Part shown: positions 7,783 to 14,643 of the stretch, in pieces
How the letters are laid out: each line of letters starts with the position of its first letter
Position numbering within the stretch: the first letter of the stretch is position 1
Source of the DNA: CAZVON01 sp964628435
GTDB taxonomy: Bacteria; Patescibacteriota; Microgenomatia; Levybacterales; UBA12049
Assembly: GCA_964628435.1 (NCBI GenBank)
Contig: CAZVON010000024.1
Coordinates: 1 to 16,206, forward strand
Length of the DNA stretch: 16,206 nucleotides
Reading direction: 5' to 3'
Program-made: the position numbers and the translations under genes
The notes under the pieces: model-generated
Databases searched by the model: none
The model's input: the letters and a program-made list of their open reading frames with translations, nothing else
What the model was told of the DNA's origin: nothing

Positions 7783-9294
7783 ATGTTTTATTTTGTAGGG
7801 CTTATTATTCCTCTTGTTAGCTACTTATTTCAGGTTTACCCTCGCTTCATTAATCGATACTTTGGCGTTGATGTATGGTCAAGAATGCTTGAGGCAGATT
7901 TTATTCGAAAAAATGAGCATAGAATTCCTATGGAAAAAATCAGCGACGGATTTTTAGTGGAAGGGTATTTTAACTATCCGCCAGTATTGCCTTGGCTCTT
8001 ATCTTTTGTCCCAAAAAAAACTCTCCTTTCAATTCAAGGTTTCATTTCACCGATATTTGATATCCTTCAGAATATTTTTGTTTTTATTGCCGTTTTACAG
8101 CTTACTGATAATCTTGAAACTGCACTTCTTGCTCAACTTGTGTATGCAACTATTCCTTTAGCAATTTTGGAAAACAGCTACTTAACTCCACGATCTTTAG
8201 GATACCTTACTTTTACAGCGGCATTTTATCCATTACTTCTTTATTCATTGATACCTAATCCTCTTTATCTAGCTTTGGGATTTTTCTTTACACTTCTCTG
8301 TTTTTTTGCTCATCGTTTTGCTACACAGTCTCTCTTATTTATTAGCATCTTTTTTTCAGTCCTCGATAAAAATCCGATTTATCTCATTGTATTTTTTGGC
8401 GCAATGACGATTGCTGTTGTAATAAGTAAGGGATTTTACCTAAGAGTTCTCGAGGGACATGTTGCAAATATTTATTTTTGGATGAAAAATTACCGATACC
8501 GTTTTGCTCATCAAGTAAGAGGAATAGAGAAAGGAAGCAAAAAACGGGATTTTGTCAGTCTCATATACTATGTTTTAGGCACCTTTACACCAGTAACTTT
8601 GGTTTTTACCAACCTTTGGCTTTTGGCGCCAGGACTGTTTTTATTAGATAAATTTCTAAATCTTAATATTATCCCTCAGAACATTATTGCGCAGTCACTA
8701 TACCTTAAATTGGCTATGTGGGCAATATTTTGTTATGTTCTTGCTGTTCTTATTTTGTCAATTAAATATCTTCAGCCAATAGGGGAGGGGCAGCGATATT
8801 TAGAAATGGCTTTAGTTCCAACAGTCATTCTTTCCGGAGTAATTTTTTCCGCTCTTTTGAAAACAGATTTTAAAGCATTGGCAGTTATGACCTTTTTACT
8901 TATTTTATGCGCAAATATAGCAGTTACTATAATTTCACAATGGATGGGTATTATTCATGATCGATATAGAAGTTTGCATAAAGATATGCGCGAGGTATTT
9001 GCATTTATTAATACCATTAAGCCAGTCCCAAGAATTTTATGTATTCCTCATCAAATCACTACAATGGTAGTATATAATACAAAGGCTAAAGTGCTCGTTG
9101 ACATACAGACAGGGACTTTGCAAAGAATCCCAGAGGTCTATCCGATACTTAGAGCATCCGTTAAGGACATTGCTAAGAAATATAATCTTAATATGCTTAT
9201 TCTAAAGAAATATTTCGCATCAACGGAAGAGCTTGGACTTAATAAAAAAGATTTAATTTTTGAAACAGAAGAGACGCAAGTGTTTAAATTGTAG
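7783..9294 (+). CDS. Multi-pass membrane protein, probably a GT-C-type glycosyltransferase
   Basis: This is a 503-residue integral membrane protein with about ten hydrophobic segments between residue 3 and about 390, followed by a more hydrophilic C-terminal part of roughly 110 residues. After the first helix comes RYFGVDVWSRMLEADFIRKN (D30), then GYFNYPPVLPWLLS (61-74). An acidic residue in the first external loop and a YPP-W motif are characteristic of GT-C enzymes, which use lipid-phosphate-linked sugars on the outer membrane face. An oligosaccharide polymerase-like role is also possible. It lies 12 bases after the aminotransferase and 2 bases before the NeuD-like gene, so it is probably in the same transcript. 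I do not recognise a specific named family. The GT-C call rests on topology and these motifs only. Confidence 0.7.
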   Translation: MFYFVGLIIPLVSYLFQVYPRFINRYFGVDVWSRMLEADFIRKNEHRIPMEKISDGFLVEGYFNYPPVLPWLLSFVPKKTLLSIQGFISPIFDILQNIFVFIAVLQLTDNLETALLAQLVYATIPLAILENSYLTPRSLGYLTFTAAFYPLLLYSLIPNPLYLALGFFFTLLCFFAHRFATQSLLFISIFFSVLDKNPIYLIVFFGAMTIAVVISKGFYLRVLEGHVANIYFWMKNYRYRFAHQVRGIEKGSKKRDFVSLIYYVLGTFTPVTLVFTNLWLLAPGLFLLDKFLNLNIIPQNIIAQSLYLKLAMWAIFCYVLAVLILSIKYLQPIGEGQRYLEMALVPTVILSGVIFSALLKTDFKALAVMTFLLILCANIAVTIISQWMGIIHDRYRSLHKDMREVFAFINTIKPVPRILCIPHQITTMVVYNTKAKVLVDIQTGTLQRIPEVYPILRASVKDIAKKYNLNMLILKKYFASTEELGLNKKDLIFETEETQVFKL

Positions 9295-9296
9295 AT

Positions 9297-9959
9297 ATGT
9301 CAAATGCGAAAAAAATAATTATTTTTGGAACTGGTGGTATATGCATGGATATCCTTGATGCCATTAACGAGTTAAATCTCCAGTCCTCAGAACCTCTTTA
9401 TAATTGCATAGGTTTTCTGGATGATGATAAGGAGAAATGGGGGAAGGAGTATTATGGCGTAAGGGTTTTAGGTTCTATTGAAAAAGCTAGGAATTTCACT
9501 GACACATATTTTATTAATGGTATAGGAAATGATAGTAATTTTATGGACAAGAAATCAATTCTGGATAGATCTGGTATCTCTTCTGAAAATTTTATATCAA
9601 TCATTCATCCAACAGCTAGCATTTCAAAAACAGCTTCGATTGGAATTGGCACCGTAATTCTACAAAATGTCACAATTGCTTCAGGGGTTTCTATTGGTAA
9701 TCATGTTTTGATAATGGCACATAGTGTTATTAATCATGACGTGCAGGTTGGAGACTATACATTTGTTACTTCAGGAGTATGTATTTCAGGCGGCGTAAAA
9801 GTTGGAGAGGGGTGTTATATAGGAACTAATAGCTCGATTATCGGCAAGATTCAGATAGGAGAGAATTCATTAATTGGGATGGGGAGTGTAGTTTTGGATA
9901 CTATTCCTTCGCATTGTGTGTACGTTGGTAATCCTGCGAAGTTTTTAAAAAATCTATGA
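9297..9959 (+). CDS. NeuD-family sugar O/N-acetyltransferase
   Basis: This 220-residue enzyme has two parts. A Rossmann-like N-terminal domain carries KIIIFGTGGICMDI (6-19), CIGFLDDD and GIGND. A C-terminal left-handed beta-helix starts at IHPTASISKTASIGIG and carries the catalytic-type histidine in VINHDVQVGDY (H147). YIGTNSSIIGKIQIGENSLIGMGSVV and VYVGNPAKFL close the helix. This is the NeuD/PglD pattern, which acetylates amino sugars or nonulosonates with acetyl-CoA. Placed after a DegT aminotransferase, acetylation of the newly formed amino group (as PglD does) is a reasonable inference. Its TGA overlaps the ATG of an epimerase remnant (ATGA), which suggests the original operon continued into an SDR gene. 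A truncated second copy is at 12073-12441. Confidence 0.9.
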   Translation: MSNAKKIIIFGTGGICMDILDAINELNLQSSEPLYNCIGFLDDDKEKWGKEYYGVRVLGSIEKARNFTDTYFINGIGNDSNFMDKKSILDRSGISSENFISIIHPTASISKTASIGIGTVILQNVTIASGVSIGNHVLIMAHSVINHDVQVGDYTFVTSGVCISGGVKVGEGCYIGTNSSIIGKIQIGENSLIGMGSVVLDTIPSHCVYVGNPAKFLKNL

Positions 9960-10048
9960 GAATTTTAATTACAGGAGGAGCAGGATATTTGGGTAGTGTT
10001 TTGGTGTACTGGACGCATCGCGTTAAATTTTTTGAGAAAAGGTTTTGA
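9956..10048 (+). pseudogene. 5' remnant of an SDR epimerase gene
   Basis: The ATG at 9956 overlaps the NeuD stop. It opens with MRILITGGAGYLGSVLV, a textbook extended-SDR cofactor loop (GGAGYLG) closely resembling the start of the SDR at 5025-5960. After codon 17 (10004-10006) the match ends. The frame continues only to TGA 10046-10048, giving 30 residues, while the DNA from about 10007 encodes methyltransferase in another frame. This is an epimerase start whose remaining 290 or so codons are missing, either a deletion remnant or an assembly join. Confidence 0.7.
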
Positions 10049-10579
10049 TGTCACAGGTATGGATATATCATCTGAGGCACTTAAGATTGTAAAAGAAAGA
10101 GCAAAAAAATATAATCTTTCTAGAAAATTTCATACTATGCAAAATGGGTTATATTCTCCGATCAAAGAATTAGAGGGGAAATTTGATGCGGGCTACATAA
10201 TTGTTACCTATCATACGATTTCATTCAAAAAAGAGGAACAGAAAAAAGTCTTTATGAATTTTTCTAGACTAATAAAAAACGGAGGTAAAGTTCTTATTAT
10301 GGAATCTAATCCTCTTAACCCACTATTTTATATATTGTATCTATTTATAAAGGAAATTTACGAGAAGGATTTAATATTGTTAATAGTAGAAAAGAAATAT
10401 TAATAGATCTCTTAAATGAATCTGGAATGAGTGAAATAAAAATTTTTTATGATAGTTTTTTGCCCAGATCTTTCATAAATCATTGGAGATTTGTAAAAAT
10501 TATTAAGCGTTTTCTATGTAGCATTCCAGGAGTCAGAAATTTTTCTGCATACCATATTATTACTGCTGAGAAGAACTGA
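10004..10579 (+). pseudogene. SAM-dependent methyltransferase, 5'-truncated and frameshifted
   Basis: From about 10007 the sequence encodes the back part of a class I methyltransferase. It enters in the middle of motif I, with CTGRIALNFLRKGFDVTGMD where an intact enzyme has a DLGCGTGR-type loop. SSEALKIVKERAKKYNL, FDAGYIIVTYHTISF and LIKNGGKVLIMESNPLNP follow. The first frame stops at 10403, but from 10352 the -1 frame continues as GNLREGFNIVNSRKEILIDLL and on to SAYHIITAEKN with TGA at 10577-10579, the usual C-terminal layout. A missing A at the AAA run 10349-10351 would explain the shift. The N-terminal strand, helix and glycine loop are lost, so a working enzyme is unlikely. The remaining open frame could use GTG at 9996 as a start. 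Confidence 0.7.
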
Positions 10580-10585
10580 ATATTG

Positions 10586-10591
10586 TATAAT
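10586..10591 (+). promoter_or_regulatory. Putative -10 element before the first Fcl-like SDR
   Basis: TATAAT lies 12 bases before ATG 10604, preceded directly by TTG. The predicted transcription start near 10598 gives a leader of only about 6 bases, like the arrangement at 471. No good -35 is visible. Confidence 0.3.
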
Positions 10592-10603
10592 ACATACACA
10601 TTT

Positions 10604-11581
10604 ATGTCTCAAAAAATGTTTTCAAGCCTGGATCTTTCCGACAAAAAAATTTTAGTCACCGGAGGATATGGATTTATTGGGAAATATGTTATAAAAAAGC
10701 TTCAAGAAAGGGGCGTGAAAGAAGGAGATATCTTTGCTCCTCGTACCGCAGAATATGATCTGAGAGAATCAGATAATTGCAGAAAGGTAGTTCAAAACAT
10801 TGATATTGTGATTCACTTGGCAGCAAATACCGCAGGAATTGGATACAACCGTGAGCATCCAGCAGAAATGTTTTATGACAATATGACCATGGGAGTCCAC
10901 CTTATGCACGAGGCATGGAAGAGCGGTGTTAAGAAGTTTGTGGCAATTGGCACAATCTGTGCGTATCCCAAATTTACACCGACTCCTTTTAAAGAAGAGG
11001 ATTTATGGATAGGTTATCCAGAAGAAACAAATGCTCCCTATGGTCTTGCGAAAAAGATGCTACTTGTTCAGGCGCAAGCGTATAGAGAGCAATACGGTTT
11101 TAACGTTATTTATCTACTTCCAGTTAATATGTATGGTCCGGGAGATAATTTCAATCCTGACTCCTCTCATGTTATTGCCGCTTTGATAAAAAAATTTCTG
11201 GAAGCTAAATTGCATAAGAAAGATGAGGTAATTGTATGGGGGACTGGAAAAGCTACAAGAGAGTTTTTATATGCTGAGGATGCAGCGGAAGGAATTATCT
11301 TAGCAACTGAGAGATATAATAAACCAGACCCGGTAAATATTGGAGCGGGATTTGAAATATCGATACACGATTTAACTTATAAAATAGCAGAGCTCATTGG
11401 TTTTACAGGAAAAATAGTATGGGACACATCAAAGCCTGATGGGCAACCTCGTCGATTGCTTGATACAACAAAAGCAAAAGAAGAGTTTGGATTTGTAGCA
11501 AAAACCCTATTTGATGAAGGACTTAGAAAGGAAAAAGAATGGTATGAACAAAACTTTTTGGGAAAAAATCAGCAGTTATAA
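10604..11581 (+). CDS. GDP-L-fucose synthase-like NAD-dependent epimerase (Fcl/WcaG family)
   Basis: This 325-residue SDR belongs to the group that converts GDP-4-keto-6-deoxymannose to GDP-L-fucose or a related sugar by epimerization and reduction. Motifs from ATG 10604 are GYGFIG (21-26), VIHLAANTAGIGYN, IGTICAYPKF (115-124, with T117 and C119), Y146/K150 in NAPYGLAKKMLL, LPVNMYGPGDNF and SSHVIAALIKKF with the family histidine. VIVWGTGKATREFLYAEDAAE follows and TKPDGQPRR-like substrate contacts lie near the end. A TTG at 10583 would add seven residues but overlaps the TATAAT, so ATG 10604 is preferred. Thr replaces the usual Ser at the catalytic position, a change tolerated in SDRs. A paralogue lies at 12607. 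It is the only intact gene in the damaged stretch. Confidence 0.88.
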   Translation: MSQKMFSSLDLSDKKILVTGGYGFIGKYVIKKLQERGVKEGDIFAPRTAEYDLRESDNCRKVVQNIDIVIHLAANTAGIGYNREHPAEMFYDNMTMGVHLMHEAWKSGVKKFVAIGTICAYPKFTPTPFKEEDLWIGYPEETNAPYGLAKKMLLVQAQAYREQYGFNVIYLLPVNMYGPGDNFNPDSSHVIAALIKKFLEAKLHKKDEVIVWGTGKATREFLYAEDAAEGIILATERYNKPDPVNIGAGFEISIHDLTYKIAELIGFTGKIVWDTSKPDGQPRRLLDTTKAKEEFGFVAKTLFDEGLRKEKEWYEQNFLGKNQQL

Positions 11582-12197
11582 GATTATTGTTGTTGCTCAT
11601 GAGTCATCCGAGGGTCCACCTCAAGAGTTGAGAAATTTTTTTCTCCATAAAAAGGTAAAAAAAGTTCTTTATATTGCTCATCCGCTAATCTACTTAAAAG
11701 AGTTATATAAAGATAGTTCAAGATATACGGAGTATGTAGCAGGAGAGAAGACTAAAAACCACATTGCTTTCCACTGGAAGTTACCTGAGCCTCTGTTATA
11801 TGTAAAAGATATATTCTACACCATACTATGGTGTTTTCAATCCAAAGACCAATACGACCTTTTTTTTGGCGCAGATCCATTAAATGCGCTTTCTGGAATT
11901 ATATTAAAAAAGATCGGAAAAGTGAGAAAAGTTGTGTACTACAGCATAGACTATACACCGAGGCGATTTGATAATCTTCTTTTTAATGCCTGTTATCATT
12001 TTATAGATAAGATTTGTTGTTATGGGGCTGATTATAATTGGATAGGAACAGAAAGAACAACCGAAGCACGCATTGCTTGCTATCGGTATGAAAAGAGAAA
12101 AAATGGCAAAAATTGGAAGAGGGGTAGTAATTTTACAGCAGGTTTCAGTTGCGTCCAATGCGACTATTGGAAACCACGTCCTTATTATGCCCAGTAG
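11544..12197 (+). pseudogene. Glycosyltransferase, N-terminal half only, running into NeuD sequence
   Basis: ATG 11544 lies inside the end of the upstream SDR gene (38-base overlap). The protein begins MNKTFWEKISSYKIIVVAHE and continues with EGPPQELRNFF, LYIAHPLIYLK, YDLFFGADPLNALSGIILKK and YYSIDYTPRRFDN (132-144). This is the acceptor half of the same glycosyltransferase family found at 1614 and 14630. Recognisable homology ends around residue 166 (12041). The donor-binding half with its glycine-rich G-x-P-V-V region is absent. The frame reads out through out-of-frame acetyltransferase DNA to TAG at 12195-12197. It should not be active as a glycosyltransferase. Confidence 0.75.
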
Positions 12198-12441
12198 CGT
12201 TATTAGCCATGATGTGAGCATAGGAGATTATACATTTATTACAGCTGGGTCTTGTATTTCTGGGGGCTTTACGATAGGCAATGCCTGCTATATAGGGACT
12301 AATTCATCGATAATTGGTAGAGTGACGATTGGTGATCGTTCTCTTATAGGTATGGGAAGCGTTGTTTTGGAAAACATTCCTTCTAACAGCGCATATGTTG
12401 GTAATCCGGCGAAATTTTTAAGAGAAACAACAAGGACTTAG
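12073..12441 (+). pseudogene. NeuD-family acetyltransferase, C-terminal beta-helix only
   Basis: From about 12111 the frame encodes AKIGRGVVILQQVSVASNATIGNHVLIM, SSVISHDVSIGDY, YIGTNSSIIGRVTIGDRSLIG and GSVVLENIPSNSAYVGNPAKF. This matches almost position for position the last 105 or so residues of the intact acetyltransferase at 9297-9959, including the catalytic-type histidine. The Rossmann N-terminal domain is missing. The only available starts are TTG 12073 or ATG at 12088 and 12103, in a frame +1 to the truncated glycosyltransferase. It is clearly diverged from the first copy at DNA level, so it is an older paralogue and not a recent duplicate. A trimeric beta-helix could still fold if translated, but the sugar-binding part is lost. 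Confidence 0.72.
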
Positions 12442-12606
12442 TGAAGAGAATTTATTGAGGGAATATTTATTTCTTCAGGGTTAGTTTTACAAAATTTTTC
12501 CTTTTAATGTGAGGTTTTTTCCGCCATTAAAGCACATTTATGGTTATTATCCATTGAAAAAGAGCTTTAAATACTATACCATATATATGTTCTTATCAAG
12601 ACAATA
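12442..12606. other. Intergenic region, 165 bp
   Basis: This is the longest gene-free stretch. Just after the stop, TGAAGA..ATTTCTTCA can form an imperfect stem with a 17-base loop, but no T-run follows, so it is not a convincing terminator. The right end holds a promoter-like sequence. I see no tRNA, repeat or small ORF. Confidence 0.6.
12554..12582 (+). promoter_or_regulatory. Putative sigma-70-type promoter for the second Fcl-like SDR
   Basis: TTGAAA (12554-12559) and TACCAT (12577-12582) are separated by 17 bases, with predicted start near 12589 and a leader of about 18 bases. The first box matches consensus at five of six positions and the second at four of six. Confidence 0.4.
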
Positions 12607-13536
12607 ATGAAAGATAAAAAAGTGTTTGTAGCGGGTGGAACCGGTTTCTTGGGAAAACGCCTCATTAAGCTTTTGGAAAAGAAAGAAATTCCCTTTGTAA
12701 CCACCTCTTTAAGTATGGGGGTGGATTTTAGGGATCTAAAGCAAACGCTAAATTATTTTAATACCCATAAACCAGATACAGTCATACATGCTGCAGGTCA
12801 GGTAGGTGGGATCAAATATGGCTTGGATCATGCTGGAGAAATGTATTACAATAATATACTTATTTCTACCAATCTTATTGAAGCTTCTCGTTTAACAAAT
12901 GTAGGAAAGTTTATAAGCCCGATATCAAACTGCGCTTATCCAAATGTAGTCAGCAAAGATTTTAAAGAAAATGAATTCTGGAATGGTCCCCTACATGAAT
13001 CAGTTCTTGTATATGGAGTGGCCAGAAAGGCGCAATGGGTACAAACGTGGGGATATGCTCGTCAATATAACATGAAGTTCGTAAATCTTATTCTTCCTAA
13101 CATGTATGGTCCCGGAGATTATTTTCATCCCGAGAGATCGCATGCGCTAGGAGCCTTGCTTATGAAGATAATTTCTGGAAAGGAAGAAAATCTTAAAGAA
13201 GTAATTGTATGGGGGACAGGTAAACCTGTTCGGGAATGGCTTTACGTTGACGATGGCGCAGAGGCCTTAGTTCGAGCAATGGATATTGATTATTATGTCG
13301 AACCGATAAATATTGGGATTGGAAGAGGAATATCCATTAGAGATTTAGCTGGGCTTATAAAAGCAATAGTAGGTTTTAAAGGTGATTTGGTTTTTGATCT
13401 TACAAAGCCAGATGGTGCTCCGTATAAAGTTATGGATGTTACTTTATGTAAAAAAATATTGGGCTGGTTGCCTGAAATGAGTTTAGCAGAAGGTATTAGG
13501 AATACCTATAGTTGGATTTCGGAGGAGAGGAAATGA
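12607..13536 (+). CDS. Fcl/WcaG-like NAD-dependent epimerase with YxxxR
   Basis: This 309-residue SDR is paralogous to the protein at 10604. Its cofactor loop is GGTGFLG (10-16), followed by VIHAAGQVGGIKYG, ISPISNCAYPN (103-113, with S107 and C109), LPNMYGPGDYFHPERSHALG and VIVWGTGKPVREWLYVDDGAE. At the catalytic pair it reads VYGVARKAQW, so Y136 is followed four residues later by R140 instead of lysine, with K141 next to it. By my alignment the positions coincide with those of E. coli Fcl (S107, C109, Y136, K140). The enzyme is expected to act on a GDP- or similar 4-keto-6-deoxy sugar. The gene ends with a strong GGAGGAGAGG motif that serves the next gene, so the two are translationally linked. 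Confidence 0.85.
   Translation: MKDKKVFVAGGTGFLGKRLIKLLEKKEIPFVTTSLSMGVDFRDLKQTLNYFNTHKPDTVIHAAGQVGGIKYGLDHAGEMYYNNILISTNLIEASRLTNVGKFISPISNCAYPNVVSKDFKENEFWNGPLHESVLVYGVARKAQWVQTWGYARQYNMKFVNLILPNMYGPGDYFHPERSHALGALLMKIISGKEENLKEVIVWGTGKPVREWLYVDDGAEALVRAMDIDYYVEPINIGIGRGISIRDLAGLIKAIVGFKGDLVFDLTKPDGAPYKVMDVTLCKKILGWLPEMSLAEGIRNTYSWISEERK
13521..13530 (+). promoter_or_regulatory. Strong ribosome-binding site deciding a GTG start
   Basis: GGAGGAGAGG ends 9 bases before GTG 13540 and only 2 bases before ATG 13533. The ATG opens a five-codon frame (MKSGL), so the GTG is the workable start as the sequence stands. One A fewer in the AAAA run at 13536-13539 would put the ATG in frame and give the common ATGA overlap. 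Confidence 0.6.
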
Positions 13537-13539
13537 AAA

Positions 13540-14643
13540 GTGGCCTATAAAATAACACAGATACACCCTTATTTTACTCAAGACGAAATCGACGAAGTAA
13601 CAGACTGTCTTAAAAATGCCTGGGTAACAGAAGGCCCTAAGAGTAAAGAATTTTTAGAAGAAATTCTTCGCATTACAGGATCTAGTTATGGGGTGCTTGC
13701 TCCAAATGGAACTCTGGCATTATATATCGCTCTAATGGTTATTGGTATAAAAGAAGGAGATGAGGTTATTGTCCCCGATTTTACATTTATAGCAAGTGCA
13801 AACGCAATTCACTTAACTGGTGCAAGGCCTGTTTTTGTAGATGTTTTACGAGAAGATCTTAATATTGACCCGAAACAAATAGAAAAGTATATTACACCCC
13901 ATACGAAAGCAATTATGCCGGTTCATATGTATGGGCAATCGGCAGATATGGAGCCGATTCTTGAAACTGCTAAAAAACATAAATTATTTATTGTTGAAGA
14001 TGCAGCGCAAGGCCTGGGAATTCTTTACAAGAATAAACATGTTGGTACTTTTGGAAACTTAGGTTGTTTTTCATTTTTTGCAGACAAGACAATAACAACA
14101 GGTGGAGAAGGCGGTATGATAGTTACCAACGACAAGGGTATATATGAAAAACTATGTTATTTCAGAAATCAGGGAAGACTTACTAGTGGCACCTTTCTTC
14201 ATCCCCAGATAGGATACAATTTCCGATTGACAGATTTGCAGTGTGCTGTTGGTATTGCACAATTGCGCAAGTTTTCAGAGATCGTTCAGATAAAACTCAG
14301 AAATCAATCACTTTATGAGGAACTTCTTAAATCGGTAAAAGAAATTACGTTTCTAGAGAGAAAAAAATATTCAAATTATATTCCTTTCAGGACTAACATT
14401 TTTGTGGAAAGACTTTCTGCATTAATTGAATTTCTTGAAAAAAAAGGAATACAGACAAGAGGTATGTTTTATCCTTTACATAAACAACCTTGTTTTAGTA
14501 TTTATAATCATTCTTTATCAGAGTATCCAAATGCAGATTATGCATTCGAACATGGGCTTTCTTTACCGGTTCATTGTGCTCTGAGAGAGGAAGATGTTAA
14601 ATACATTTGTGATGCGATAAAAAGCTTCTATGCGACTTCATAA
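13540..14643 (+). CDS. DegT/DnrJ/EryC1/StrS sugar aminotransferase (perosamine-synthase-like)
   Basis: This 367-residue PLP enzyme aminates a keto-sugar nucleotide. Starting at GTG 13540 it reads MAYKITQIHPYFTQDEIDEV, the usual family opening. Catalytic features are APNGTLALYIAL (54-65), VPDFTFIASANAI, the PLP aspartate in IVEDAAQGLG (D154) and the Schiff-base lysine in FFADKTITTGGEGGMIVTND (K183). The C-terminal half carries GYNFRLTDLQCAVGIAQL and TRGMFYPLHKQPCF. The overall pattern is close to GDP-perosamine synthase, which aminates C4 of GDP-4-keto-6-deoxymannose. The Fcl-like SDR just upstream would use the same intermediate, which favours a GDP-sugar branch. Substrate remains inferred. 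The stop overlaps the next gene by 14 bases. This copy has an intact active-site loop, unlike the gapped one at 6647. Confidence 0.92.
   Translation: MAYKITQIHPYFTQDEIDEVTDCLKNAWVTEGPKSKEFLEEILRITGSSYGVLAPNGTLALYIALMVIGIKEGDEVIVPDFTFIASANAIHLTGARPVFVDVLREDLNIDPKQIEKYITPHTKAIMPVHMYGQSADMEPILETAKKHKLFIVEDAAQGLGILYKNKHVGTFGNLGCFSFFADKTITTGGEGGMIVTNDKGIYEKLCYFRNQGRLTSGTFLHPQIGYNFRLTDLQCAVGIAQLRKFSEIVQIKLRNQSLYEELLKSVKEITFLERKKYSNYIPFRTNIFVERLSALIEFLEKKGIQTRGMFYPLHKQPCFSIYNHSLSEYPNADYAFEHGLSLPVHCALREEDVKYICDAIKSFYATS

Noticed and set aside
10046..10048. TGA read as an amino acid (altered genetic code)
   Set aside because: Reading through this TGA gives no continued epimerase homology, and TGA serves as the normal stop of several intact genes here, such as those ending at 9959, 13536 and 15814.
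9996..10403. An intact 135-residue methyltransferase gene
   Set aside because: It lacks the strand before motif I and the first glycines of the SAM loop, and its real C-terminus is in another frame.
10583..10603. TTG 10583 as the start of the first Fcl-like SDR
   Set aside because: The extra codons overlap a TATAAT box, and ATG 10604 gives a normal length.
12442..12480. Rho-independent terminator after the NeuD remnant
   Set aside because: The possible stem is imperfect with a 17-base loop and no following T-run.
11228..13217. Direct repeat: the 17-base stretch gtaattgtatgggggac occurs at 11228 and 13201
   Set aside because: Both copies encode the conserved VIVWGTGK motif of the two paralogous SDRs, so this is protein conservation and not a mobile-element repeat.
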